Below, piece after piece: positions 45,545-52,651 of a stretch of 64,000 nucleotides of DNA. The DNA lies in NCBI RefSeq assembly GCF_009720865.1, contig NZ_WNLA01000010.1, positions 1 to 64,000 on the forward strand, read 5' to 3'. Under the pieces are notes generated by a model that worked only from the letters and a program-made list of their open reading frames with translations, searched no databases and was not told the DNA's origin. This stretch comes from Pseudoduganella ginsengisoli (lineage in GTDB: Bacteria; Pseudomonadota; Gammaproteobacteria; Burkholderiales; Burkholderiaceae_D). The translations under genes were made by a program, and so were the position numbers. How positions within the stretch are numbered: position 1 is the stretch's first letter; each line of letters begins with the position of its first letter.

Positions 45545-45838
45545 TTATTTAGCGATCACCACATTATCCGCCGGCCCGGCTGCCCCGGCCGACACCGTCA
45601 CGATGGCGCCGGCGGATGTATTCACGGTGCTATTGTGGCCCATGATATTGACAGTGTTGGTACCGGAATTGACCGTGGTGCCCGCTGGCACGTTGACGCT
45701 TTGGCCCGCGCTCATCGTCAGCGACTGGCCAGCCTGCAAGGTTTTCACGACCGGGACGCTGGGGCTATCACTGCCGCCTCCGCATGCTGATAGGGTGAGA
45801 GCGCAAAGGACGGGCAAGAACAGCTTCATGCGGTGCAT
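45545..45838 (-). CDS. small lipoprotein
   Basis: Lipoprotein of 97 residues. The signal peptide FLPVLCALTLSACGGGSD has a perfect lipobox LSAC followed by Gly and Asp/Ser. The mature part is rich in Thr, Ser, Val and Gly and low in charge (TLQAGQSLTMSAGQSVNVPA then GTTVNSGTNTVNI), suggesting short beta-strand repeats. No family recognised. AGGAG lies seven bases before the ATG at 45838, which supports this start over the later ATG. It is immediately upstream of the GNAT gene on the same strand. Confidence 0.75.
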   Translation of the reverse strand: MHRMKLFLPVLCALTLSACGGGSDSPSVPVVKTLQAGQSLTMSAGQSVNVPAGTTVNSGTNTVNIMGHNSTVNTSAGAIVTVSAGAAGPADNVVIAK

Positions 45839-46039
45839 GGGGTTTCTCCTGAGTGGTTAGTCAAAAAGACACGCACTGTACACACCGCGGCGAACTTGAA
45901 AACTATTCAATTGTTTCAATTTGAGCAATCTCTCTAATTGCAAGATAAATGCCAAAAAGCAAAATCACTAAAAGTTTGTGTTACGATATTTTCAATACAT
46001 CTTGCTAAAGCCTGGCAAGGCTGACAAAGGACCGAATTA

Positions 46040-46804
46040 ATGGATGAGGTTGGCGCCGGCGCTGGTATTGTGCCGGATTTTTTTACCACCTATGACGCGC
46101 TGATGAACGCCCGCGATGAACCGGAAACGGTGACGCGGCTGGAATCGGCAGCCCAGGGCCTGGGCTTTGACAAGGTACTGTTTGCCGTCATTCCGCAACC
46201 CAAAACTAATATTGCCGACGTCTACTTGCGCAGCAATTACCCGGACCAGTGGCGCGAGCATTACGACCGCAACAACTTGCGCACTGCCGACCCGACGGTG
46301 GAATACTGCTTCAAAGCCAGTTCGCCATTTGTGTGGATGCCGCAATCGTTCAAAACGCCGGAACAGCAGGCGCTGTACGAAGAAGCCGCATCGTTCGGCC
46401 TGAAGGTTGGCGTGACCTTGCCGATACGCGGCGTGGGCGGTGAAATCGGCATGCTGACGTGCGTGCGCGATGAAGCGCCGGGACCGGCTTTCCTGAAAGA
46501 CTTGAGCCAAAGCCTGGGCGGCCTGTCGCTGTTGCGTGACGTGGCGTCTGATTCGCTGCACCAGTATGTGCACGCATCAGTGGCGCCAACGGAAGACATT
46601 CCCGTTTTGACGGCGCGTGAACAGGATTGCCTGCAGTGGATGTGCGCTGGCAAGACTGCATGGGAAATCGGCCGCATCCTCAGTATTTCCGAAGCAGGCG
46701 TCAACTTCCACATCAGTAACTTGCGCACGAAATTCGGCGTCAGCCGGCGCAATGATGTGGTGGTGAAGGCCATCCGCCTCGGCCTGATTTCCCTGCCCGG
46801 CTAA
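46040..46804 (+). CDS. LuxR-type acyl-homoserine-lactone receptor (solo)
   Basis: Quorum-sensing transcription regulator of 254 residues. The autoinducer-binding domain keeps the conserved positions of the family: Trp71 and Tyr75 (DQWREHYDR), Asp84-Pro85 (TADPTVEYC), Trp99 (PFVWMP) and Gly124. A GerE-type helix-turn-helix follows (TAREQDCLQWMCAGKTAWEI then GRILSISEAGVNFHISNL). No luxI-type synthase is found in the window, so it may be a solo receptor or paired with a distant gene. No lux box was recognised upstream. AAAGGA lies nine bases before the ATG. Confidence 0.9.
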   Translation: MDEVGAGAGIVPDFFTTYDALMNARDEPETVTRLESAAQGLGFDKVLFAVIPQPKTNIADVYLRSNYPDQWREHYDRNNLRTADPTVEYCFKASSPFVWMPQSFKTPEQQALYEEAASFGLKVGVTLPIRGVGGEIGMLTCVRDEAPGPAFLKDLSQSLGGLSLLRDVASDSLHQYVHASVAPTEDIPVLTAREQDCLQWMCAGKTAWEIGRILSISEAGVNFHISNLRTKFGVSRRNDVVVKAIRLGLISLPG

Positions 46805-46858
46805 GAATTTTCTCAAGCCGCATCCTGCCAGTTCGCCAGCTCCATGACCGTACTGCCG

Positions 46859-48115
46859 CTAAAACGTATGCAGCAGCACCAGGTGGCCCTGGTAGCGGTA
46901 AGGCGTCATGCCGAATTCACTGCCGGACTTGCCGGTGAAGACATTCACGTCCGCCTTCAAGGCCAGGCGGCTGCGCAATTGCCAGCTCTTTGACAGCGTC
47001 GTCATGGCGCTGCCGTCAGCCAGTCCGGCAAAGGTGGACAGGCACCACGTGGCGTCGCCCTGGCCGAGTTCCGCACGCAGATAAAGGTAATCGCGCCGCA
47101 CACCGGCCGGCGCGCTGCCCAGCAGCGACGCGTCCGTGCCCAGGTTGCCGATGGCGGCTCCATGATAAGGACCGCCCAGCGCCGCCGTGTGCTGCACCAG
47201 CTGCTGCTTGTAGCGGCGCCATTCCGTCGCGGCGATGCCGTCCCCGTGGTGCACCCACTCGCCATACAGCGCCAGTCCCCGCTGAGGTGTCCACGTGGCG
47301 CCCGCGACGGCGCGCAGCTTGTAATCGCGGCCCGGTTCGTAGCGGAACGGCAGCGGCGGCAAATACAGCCGCGCCGGATCGGACAACAGGCCGGTGGGGA
47401 ACCAGCGCGCTTCCGCCGGACCGTAATACGCGTCGGCCCGCAGCGTCACTTCATCCACGCCGTATGACGCCGACACGCCGGCGCCAATGCGCGCACCGGC
47501 GCGCTTGCGCAGCATCAGCGCCGTGTTCAGTCCAGGCGTGGGTTCGCCTGACCAGCGCACCGCCAGCTGGCGCGCGTTGCTGCGCTCGGCCCGGTCGTTG
47601 CCAGGATTGTTGGTGCTGGCCACGATGTCCATTGTGACGGTGTCGCCCAGCCGGGTTGCCACGATCATCGGCAAACCCTGGCTGCGGCCTTCCGTATCGA
47701 ACACGTCGCGCAAATCCGTTTGCGACGATTTAAAGAACCCCAGCGGCTGGAACGACAGGCCGCTATCCCACGTCAGCAATTGCTGGCCGGCGGCTACGTG
47801 CCACTGTTCTCCCCAGCGCCAGCCATAGTGCAATTCCTGCAGCTGCAGCTTGCGTTCCGACGGCCAGTCCTTGCCGCGTTCGCCGTCCAGCGTGAGGCGC
47901 GCACGCCAGCGCACGCCGGACGCGCCGCCTTCCAGCCCCAGCGCCAGCTCGCCGCTGCCGCCGCTCATATCGAACAGGTTGCCCGGATTGGCAGCCGTGC
48001 TGCGCGACTGCGTTTGCGCCAGACCGGCCAGCGCGTAGCCGTGCACGCCCGCGTCATGGGCCAGCGCCGGCGCGGCCAATGCCGCGCACAGCAGGGAAGG
48101 GACAGCGGAGCGCAC
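46859..48115 (-). CDS. outer-membrane beta-barrel protein
   Basis: Exported protein of about 418 residues. The GTG at 48115 gives a clean signal peptide (RSAVPSLLCAALAAPALAHD) with GGAG upstream; the longer ATG-led form would extend back across the end of the preceding gene and add a basic, non-exported stretch. The remainder alternates short polar and aromatic strands (HYGWRWGEQWHVAAGQQLLT, DYLYLRAELGQGDATW) and ends in a C-terminal Phe (HLVLLHTF), the usual barrel-assembly signal. It is the last gene of a five-gene envelope operon with LolA-, LolD- and FtsX-like proteins and starts 5 bp after the LolA-like gene, so it may receive or export their cargo. Confidence 0.75.
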   Translation of the reverse strand: MRSAVPSLLCAALAAPALAHDAGVHGYALAGLAQTQSRSTAANPGNLFDMSGGSGELALGLEGGASGVRWRARLTLDGERGKDWPSERKLQLQELHYGWRWGEQWHVAAGQQLLTWDSGLSFQPLGFFKSSQTDLRDVFDTEGRSQGLPMIVATRLGDTVTMDIVASTNNPGNDRAERSNARQLAVRWSGEPTPGLNTALMLRKRAGARIGAGVSASYGVDEVTLRADAYYGPAEARWFPTGLLSDPARLYLPPLPFRYEPGRDYKLRAVAGATWTPQRGLALYGEWVHHGDGIAATEWRRYKQQLVQHTAALGGPYHGAAIGNLGTDASLLGSAPAGVRRDYLYLRAELGQGDATWCLSTFAGLADGSAMTTLSKSWQLRSRLALKADVNVFTGKSGSEFGMTPYRYQGHLVLLHTF

Positions 48116-48119
48116 CGAA

Positions 48120-48878
48120 TCAGTTCTCCAGGGCCAGCGCTTGCGGCTGGAACATGGCGGCCGGTGTGCTGGATGCTTCCACCGCATGGATTTGCTGCAC
48201 CGTGCGCTTGTTTGGATTGACGGCGTCGATGTATGTCAGCGTGGTCAGCAAGTTCTGGCCGCCGACTTTTTTCAGGCCGCCGAATTTCAAGGTCTTCAGC
48301 TTGCGGCCAGTAGCCGCCAGCAGGTCGGCCTGCACGGGCGCCTGGTCAGCCTTGGCCACGTACAGCGTGATGCTGGCGTACGACGCTTCCGGCGACTTGG
48401 CTGTCAACGTCAATACATAGCATTCCTGGTCGTCCACCTTGGCTTCGCCCTGGGCGGCAAAGGCGGCGCTGTAATCGTCGGCCAGGTTCAGGCGCGAAAT
48501 GTCGCCGATGCTGGCCTGGCCGCGCAAGGTTTGCAGCGGCGTCAGGCGCATCGGGCGGCGCGTGCGTGGAGCGTACAGCCAATAGCCGCCCGGCGTGTAC
48601 AAGTATTTCTGGCCGCGCTGGTCGCCATCTTCGGCCAGTACCAGCGTGCCCGCGTCGCGGCGGATCAAGCCCGTGTAGCGGTACGTATCCTGCGCATCGT
48701 TTTCCGTCGTGGTCAGCGTAAAGCCCATCTTCAGGTTGGCCGCGCTGGGGCGGCGCAGCGCATCAAGTTTGGCCACCATGGCGGCCGGGTCGGCCGTACC
48801 TGCGGCAGCAGCGGCGCCGCACCAGCCGGCCAGCGCCAACGCCAGCACAGCGGACAGTTTCAAGGTTTTCGTATTCAT
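48120..48878 (-). CDS. LolA-like outer-membrane lipoprotein-sorting protein
   Basis: Periplasmic protein of 252 residues with a signal peptide (LKLSAVLALALAGWCGAAAAAG). The body matches the outer-membrane lipoprotein-sorting family, which has the LolA/LolB half-barrel fold that carries lipids: KMGFTLTTTENDAQDTYRYT, GQKYLYTPGGYWLYAPRTRR and ITLYVAKADQAPVQADLLAA. It is longer than housekeeping LolA (about 180-200 residues). The ATG at 48878 overlaps the permease stop by 1 bp, so carrier and transporter are coupled. Probably shuttles a lipidic cargo between the permease complex and the outer-membrane barrel encoded next. Confidence 0.8.
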   Translation of the reverse strand: MNTKTLKLSAVLALALAGWCGAAAAAGTADPAAMVAKLDALRRPSAANLKMGFTLTTTENDAQDTYRYTGLIRRDAGTLVLAEDGDQRGQKYLYTPGGYWLYAPRTRRPMRLTPLQTLRGQASIGDISRLNLADDYSAAFAAQGEAKVDDQECYVLTLTAKSPEASYASITLYVAKADQAPVQADLLAATGRKLKTLKFGGLKKVGGQNLLTTLTYIDAVNPNKRTVQQIHAVEASSTPAAMFQPQALALEN

Positions 48879-50098
48879 CACAGTGCTCCCAAAGCGTCGA
48901 TTACTTTCAGCCGCGTGACACGGCCACTGGCCATCCAGGCTGCCGCGATCCCCAGCAGCAGCACCACCGTTGCAATGCCTGCCGTTGCCTGCCAGTCCCA
49001 CAGCACGCGCAGCGGGTAGCCTTCGGTCTGGCCCGGCGGCGGCGGCATCGTGATGCGCAGCGCATTGATGCCTTCGCCGAGACCGGCCGCCACCAGCATG
49101 CCGGCGGCGACGCCGATCACGCACAGCACCAGCCCTTCCAGCACAAACGCGCGGCGCACATGCCAGGCGCTGATGCCGAGGGCGCGCATGACGCCGATTT
49201 CACGCGAGCGTTCCAGCACGCTGGTCAGGATGATGGTCGTCAGGCCCAGCAGGCTGACCACGAGGATGAACAGGCCGAAAATGCGGAACAGGTTTTCGTA
49301 CAAGCCCAGCACCTGCGTGTAATACGGCGCCAGCTGCAGCCAGTTGCGCAATTCCAGCTGCGGCAGGGCGGCGGCCAGGCGGCGCTGCACGGCGTCCACG
49401 TCGGCGTCGTCGTCCAGCAGCAGCGCGACGGACGATACGCGGTCGGTGGCCAGCAAGCTTTGCACCAGCGGCAGCCTGGCGCGCAGCAGGTGCAGGTCGC
49501 GCTCGGGCGAACCGGTGCTTTCCAGCCCCACCACTTGCACGTCGGACGCGTTGATGGCGCCGCTGACGGTGGACGTCAGCAGTGTGACGGTCTGGCCCGG
49601 CTCGACGCCGAGGCGGTGCGCCAGTTCCGTGCCCAGCACCACGCCATCGTCCGGTGCGGATGCATTCAATGGCGCGCCCTTGACGATGTCATGGCTGGCG
49701 CTGAAGGCGGCGCTTTCCAGCACGGGATCGACGCCGCTGCCGCTGAAGGACAGCGTGCGCGGCCCGTTCGACACCAGGCCCTGGAACGACAGGCCCGGCA
49801 CGATGCGGCGCACGGCCGGTTCGGAGCCGGCGGCTTTTTCCAGCGCCGCATACTGGGCCGGCGTCATGCCGTGCTGCAGCTGCTTTTCTTCATAGGCGTC
49901 GAAGCCGCCGCGGGCGGCGGCGCGCATGTGGCCCAGGCCATCGTGGATGGTGGTGTGGCGCAGGCCGACGCGGATCGCGTTGACATAGTCGGCAAACAGC
50001 ATCATGGCCACTGCCGCCGCTGCAATCGCGGCCAGCGCCAGCATCGAACGCCGCCGGTTAGCGACGATATTGCGCAAGGCAAGCGATAGCCACATCAT
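48878..50098 (-). CDS. FtsX/MacB-type ABC transporter permease
   Basis: Inner-membrane permease of 406 residues with the LolC/MacB/FtsX layout: one N-terminal helix (SMLALAAIAAAAVAMMLFAD), a large periplasmic domain (about 50-260), then three C-terminal helices (IFGLFILVVSLLGLTTIILT, VLCVIGVAAGMLVAAGL and ATVVLLLGIAAAWMAS). Such permeases do not move substrates through a classical channel; they use mechanical force to extract lipoproteins or lipids or to act on periplasmic partners. Its start overlaps the ATPase stop by 4 bp. With the LolA-like gene it forms an apparent Lol-type module. Confidence 0.87.
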   Translation of the reverse strand: MMWLSLALRNIVANRRRSMLALAAIAAAAVAMMLFADYVNAIRVGLRHTTIHDGLGHMRAAARGGFDAYEEKQLQHGMTPAQYAALEKAAGSEPAVRRIVPGLSFQGLVSNGPRTLSFSGSGVDPVLESAAFSASHDIVKGAPLNASAPDDGVVLGTELAHRLGVEPGQTVTLLTSTVSGAINASDVQVVGLESTGSPERDLHLLRARLPLVQSLLATDRVSSVALLLDDDADVDAVQRRLAAALPQLELRNWLQLAPYYTQVLGLYENLFRIFGLFILVVSLLGLTTIILTSVLERSREIGVMRALGISAWHVRRAFVLEGLVLCVIGVAAGMLVAAGLGEGINALRITMPPPPGQTEGYPLRVLWDWQATAGIATVVLLLGIAAAWMASGRVTRLKVIDALGAL

Positions 50099-50763
50099 GA
50101 CAAGGCTCCATTTTCAAGGCGGATGACGCGGTCCACCCGGTCCAGGCAGCGCTGGTCGTGGGTGGATACCAGCGCGGCCATGCCGTTTTCGCGCGCCAGC
50201 GCTGCCAGCTGGTCCATCAGGCTTTCCGCATTGGCGCGGTCCAGCGCCGCAGTGGGCTCGTCGGCCAGCACCACGCTGGGCTTGGCGGCCAGTGCGCGCG
50301 CCACGGCAACGCGCTGCTGCTGGCCGCCGGACAGCAGGGCCGGACGGCGCGCCGAATGCTCGGCCAGTCCCATGCGGCGCAGCGCTTCGGCGGCGCGCGC
50401 GCGGCGCTCCGCTTTCGACAGGCCCGCGTTCAACAGCGACAGTTCGACGTTTTCCAGCGCGTTCAGGCCCGGCACGAGGTGGAATTGCTGGAAGATGAAA
50501 CCGACCGTGCGGGTGCGCAGCACATCCATGTCAGCCGGCTTGGCGCGGGTGACGTCAAAACCGTTGACCACGACGCTGCCGTCATCGGCCTGGTCATAGC
50601 CGGCAATAATGTTGAGCAGCGTGCTCTTGCCGCTGCCGGACGGGCCGGTCAGCGCGACCAGTTCACCGGGCTGGATTGTGAAGGAGACCTTGTCCAGCGC
50701 GGTAAACGCTTCCGCACCGCGCGTGTAGCGCTTGGACAAGTCTTGAACGTGGAGGGCAGCCAT
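50095..50763 (-). CDS. LolD/MacB-like ABC transporter ATPase
   Basis: ATP-binding subunit of 222 residues. Motifs in order: Walker A GPSGSGKSTLLNIIAGY, Q-loop FQQFHLVPGLNALENVE, ABC signature LLSGGQQQRVAVARAL, Walker B VVLADEPTAALD, and H-loop STHDQR. The close spacing and LolD/MacB-type sequence fit the FtsX-like permease, which overlaps its stop by 4 bp. It lies 9 bp after the DUF2141 gene, so all five genes of this unit are likely one transcript. Confidence 0.9.
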   Translation of the reverse strand: MAALHVQDLSKRYTRGAEAFTALDKVSFTIQPGELVALTGPSGSGKSTLLNIIAGYDQADDGSVVVNGFDVTRAKPADMDVLRTRTVGFIFQQFHLVPGLNALENVELSLLNAGLSKAERRARAAEALRRMGLAEHSARRPALLSGGQQQRVAVARALAAKPSVVLADEPTAALDRANAESLMDQLAALARENGMAALVSTHDQRCLDRVDRVIRLENGALS

Positions 50764-50772
50764 GGCGCTCTC

Positions 50773-51192
50773 TCAGTATTGCAGGTTGATTTGCACGGGC
50801 ACGGCGGCGCCATTGCCGACCGTCACGGCCGCCTGCCTGAATGGCGGCGGCCCATATTTCGCGGTGGCGCCGTTCGAGAAGCCATAGCCTTCGCTGGGAA
50901 TGCCCATGGCGTTACGGTCCATCTTTTCATTATCGTTTTCATCGTGGTAAGCCATGACGGCCCAGGCGCCGGCCGGCACGTTTGGCACGTCGACCCTGGC
51001 GCTGCCCGCATGCGCCGCAGTGGCGGCGCCCAGCGTGCATTTTTTCAGGAACGTGCTTTCATCGCACACGGCCACGCGCAGCTTGCCTTTGCCGCTGGCT
51101 ACGCCGTCGATTTTCACTTGCAAGGTTGTGGCCGACGCCCCCGCCGACGCCAGCAGCGCCCCCGCCAGCGCTGACTTCAGTACGTGTTTCAT
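50773..51192 (-). CDS. secreted DUF2141 protein
   Basis: Exported protein of 139 residues. The signal peptide is LKSALAGALLASAGASATT. The mature part follows the DUF2141 pattern (KGKLRVAVCDESTFL, AGAWAVMAYHDENDNEKMDR then NAMGIPSEGYGFSNGA), a small beta-sandwich whose function is not known; relatives sit in operons for envelope or pigment-related transport. The ATG at 51192 has AAGGAAA upstream and gives the signal peptide directly. It is the first gene of the five-gene leftward envelope operon, divergent from the YaiO-like gene. Confidence 0.8.
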   Translation of the reverse strand: MKHVLKSALAGALLASAGASATTLQVKIDGVASGKGKLRVAVCDESTFLKKCTLGAATAAHAGSARVDVPNVPAGAWAVMAYHDENDNEKMDRNAMGIPSEGYGFSNGATAKYGPPPFRQAAVTVGNGAAVPVQINLQY

Positions 51193-51415
51193 GATGTTTT
51201 CCTTAGCATTGAAAAATGGAATGCGCCGCGATGGCGTGGTGGCCATGTTAAGGAGGAGGGCAGGCGGGCGTAACTATCAGGGCTGATAGGTTGACTTGCA
51301 GGGATTCCACGGATTTGCCCGCTTCGCAACCGTGCGCGCCTTGACGCTCCGCTACGCTTACATTACCGTTTGTCTACAACAAGCAATTTCCCTACCGACT
51401 TCCCTGAGAGACGCT

Positions 51416-52651
51416 ATGCTCCCAGTCCTCTATGCGCCCCTCTATGCGCCCGTGGAGCAGGCACCGCCTGCTGTCAATTACGAACAGCAATTCGAACAGG
51501 CGCGCCAGGCTGCCAATAATGGCCAGCCTGGCATGGCGGCGGCCATCTATACGACGCTGCTGGCGGCATCGCCCAACAATGTGGACGTGCTGTATGGCCG
51601 CGGCCTCGCATACAGCCGCATGAAGCAATGGGATGAGGCTGAGAAAGATTTCCTGGCTGCGACCGCTGCGGCACCTGCCTATGCGGATGTGTGGGCTTCG
51701 CTGGCCGACGTGTATATATGGACGGACCGGCCCGCGAAAGCCATTGCCGTGTATGACCGGCTGATTGCCATGAAGCCGGATGACGCGGCGCTGTACGTCG
51801 CGCGCGCCAGGGCTTACCGCGATGCCAGCCAGCCGGGGCCCGCGCGGGCCGACCTCGACAAGGCTGCTGAATTGAAGGGCGACCAGCAGGCAATTGCCGC
51901 CGTGCGCGCGGCTATGCAGCCGGCAGCGCTGGCGCTGGCGGCGCCGGGCGCGGTTGCGCCGGCGGGCTTTGACTGGCAAGCCAGCCTGTCCGGCAGCATC
52001 ACCAAAGTCGATCCGCGCAGCCAGCGCTGGGCGGACCAGACTTTGGCCGTGCGCCGCTATTGGGAACGCGGTTCGCTGGCGTTTGAAACCTTGCGCGCGC
52101 ACCGTTTCGATGACCATGACATGGCGTGGGCGCTGGACGGCTACGTGAATTTGTGGAACGGCGCGTATGCCAACGTGCGCTACCAGCAGGCGCCGCAACA
52201 GCGGCTGTTCCCGCACCGTTCGTGGCGCGCCGAAGTGTGGCAAAGCGTGGGCAATGGCTGGGAAGTGTCGGCCAGCAATGACACCATGCTGTTTGCGTCG
52301 CACGTGGATATTTATGGCCTGGGCATAGCCAAATATGTCGGCAATTATTATCTGCTGCTGCGGCATACGGCCGTGCTGACGGACACGTCGCACGGCACGG
52401 GCGACCGTTTGCTGGGCCGCTATTACTACCGGGGCGATGGCGACAGTTACGTGGAATTGGCGCGCAGCCGGGGGCGCAGCGACGATACGCTGTCGCTGGT
52501 AGGCGGACGCACGCATTCCGGCGCAGCCAGTGTGAACTGGGTGCATTACGTAACGCCGCGCTGGGGCTTCAAGCTGGGCGCCAGTTATTCGAAGGAATCC
52601 GGCGGCGGTAAAGAGCAGGGCGTTTCGGCTGCCCTGTACCGGCGATGGTAG
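51416..52651 (+). CDS. YaiO-family TPR/outer-membrane barrel protein
   Basis: Protein of 411 residues in two halves. Residues about 20-170 hold TPR repeats (GMAAAIYTTLLAASPNNVDV then LYGRGLAYSRMKQWDEAEKD and a second and third repeat). From about 185 a barrel of the YaiO family follows, with paired aromatic strands (RYWERGSLAFETLRAHRFDD, YGLGIAKYVGNYYLLLRH) and terminal ALYRRW. No clear signal peptide follows the ATG at 51416, which is unusual for a barrel; no better start is seen. It overlaps the LTA-synthase-like gene by 7 bp. A TPR-barrel layout recalls exopolysaccharide exporters. Confidence 0.78.
   Translation: MLPVLYAPLYAPVEQAPPAVNYEQQFEQARQAANNGQPGMAAAIYTTLLAASPNNVDVLYGRGLAYSRMKQWDEAEKDFLAATAAAPAYADVWASLADVYIWTDRPAKAIAVYDRLIAMKPDDAALYVARARAYRDASQPGPARADLDKAAELKGDQQAIAAVRAAMQPAALALAAPGAVAPAGFDWQASLSGSITKVDPRSQRWADQTLAVRRYWERGSLAFETLRAHRFDDHDMAWALDGYVNLWNGAYANVRYQQAPQQRLFPHRSWRAEVWQSVGNGWEVSASNDTMLFASHVDIYGLGIAKYVGNYYLLLRHTAVLTDTSHGTGDRLLGRYYYRGDGDSYVELARSRGRSDDTLSLVGGRTHSGAASVNWVHYVTPRWGFKLGASYSKESGGGKEQGVSAALYRRW

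Noticed and set aside
45880..46039. Search for a lux box upstream of the luxR gene
   Set aside because: No palindrome close to the ACCTG-N10-CAGGT type was found; only A/T-rich sequence.
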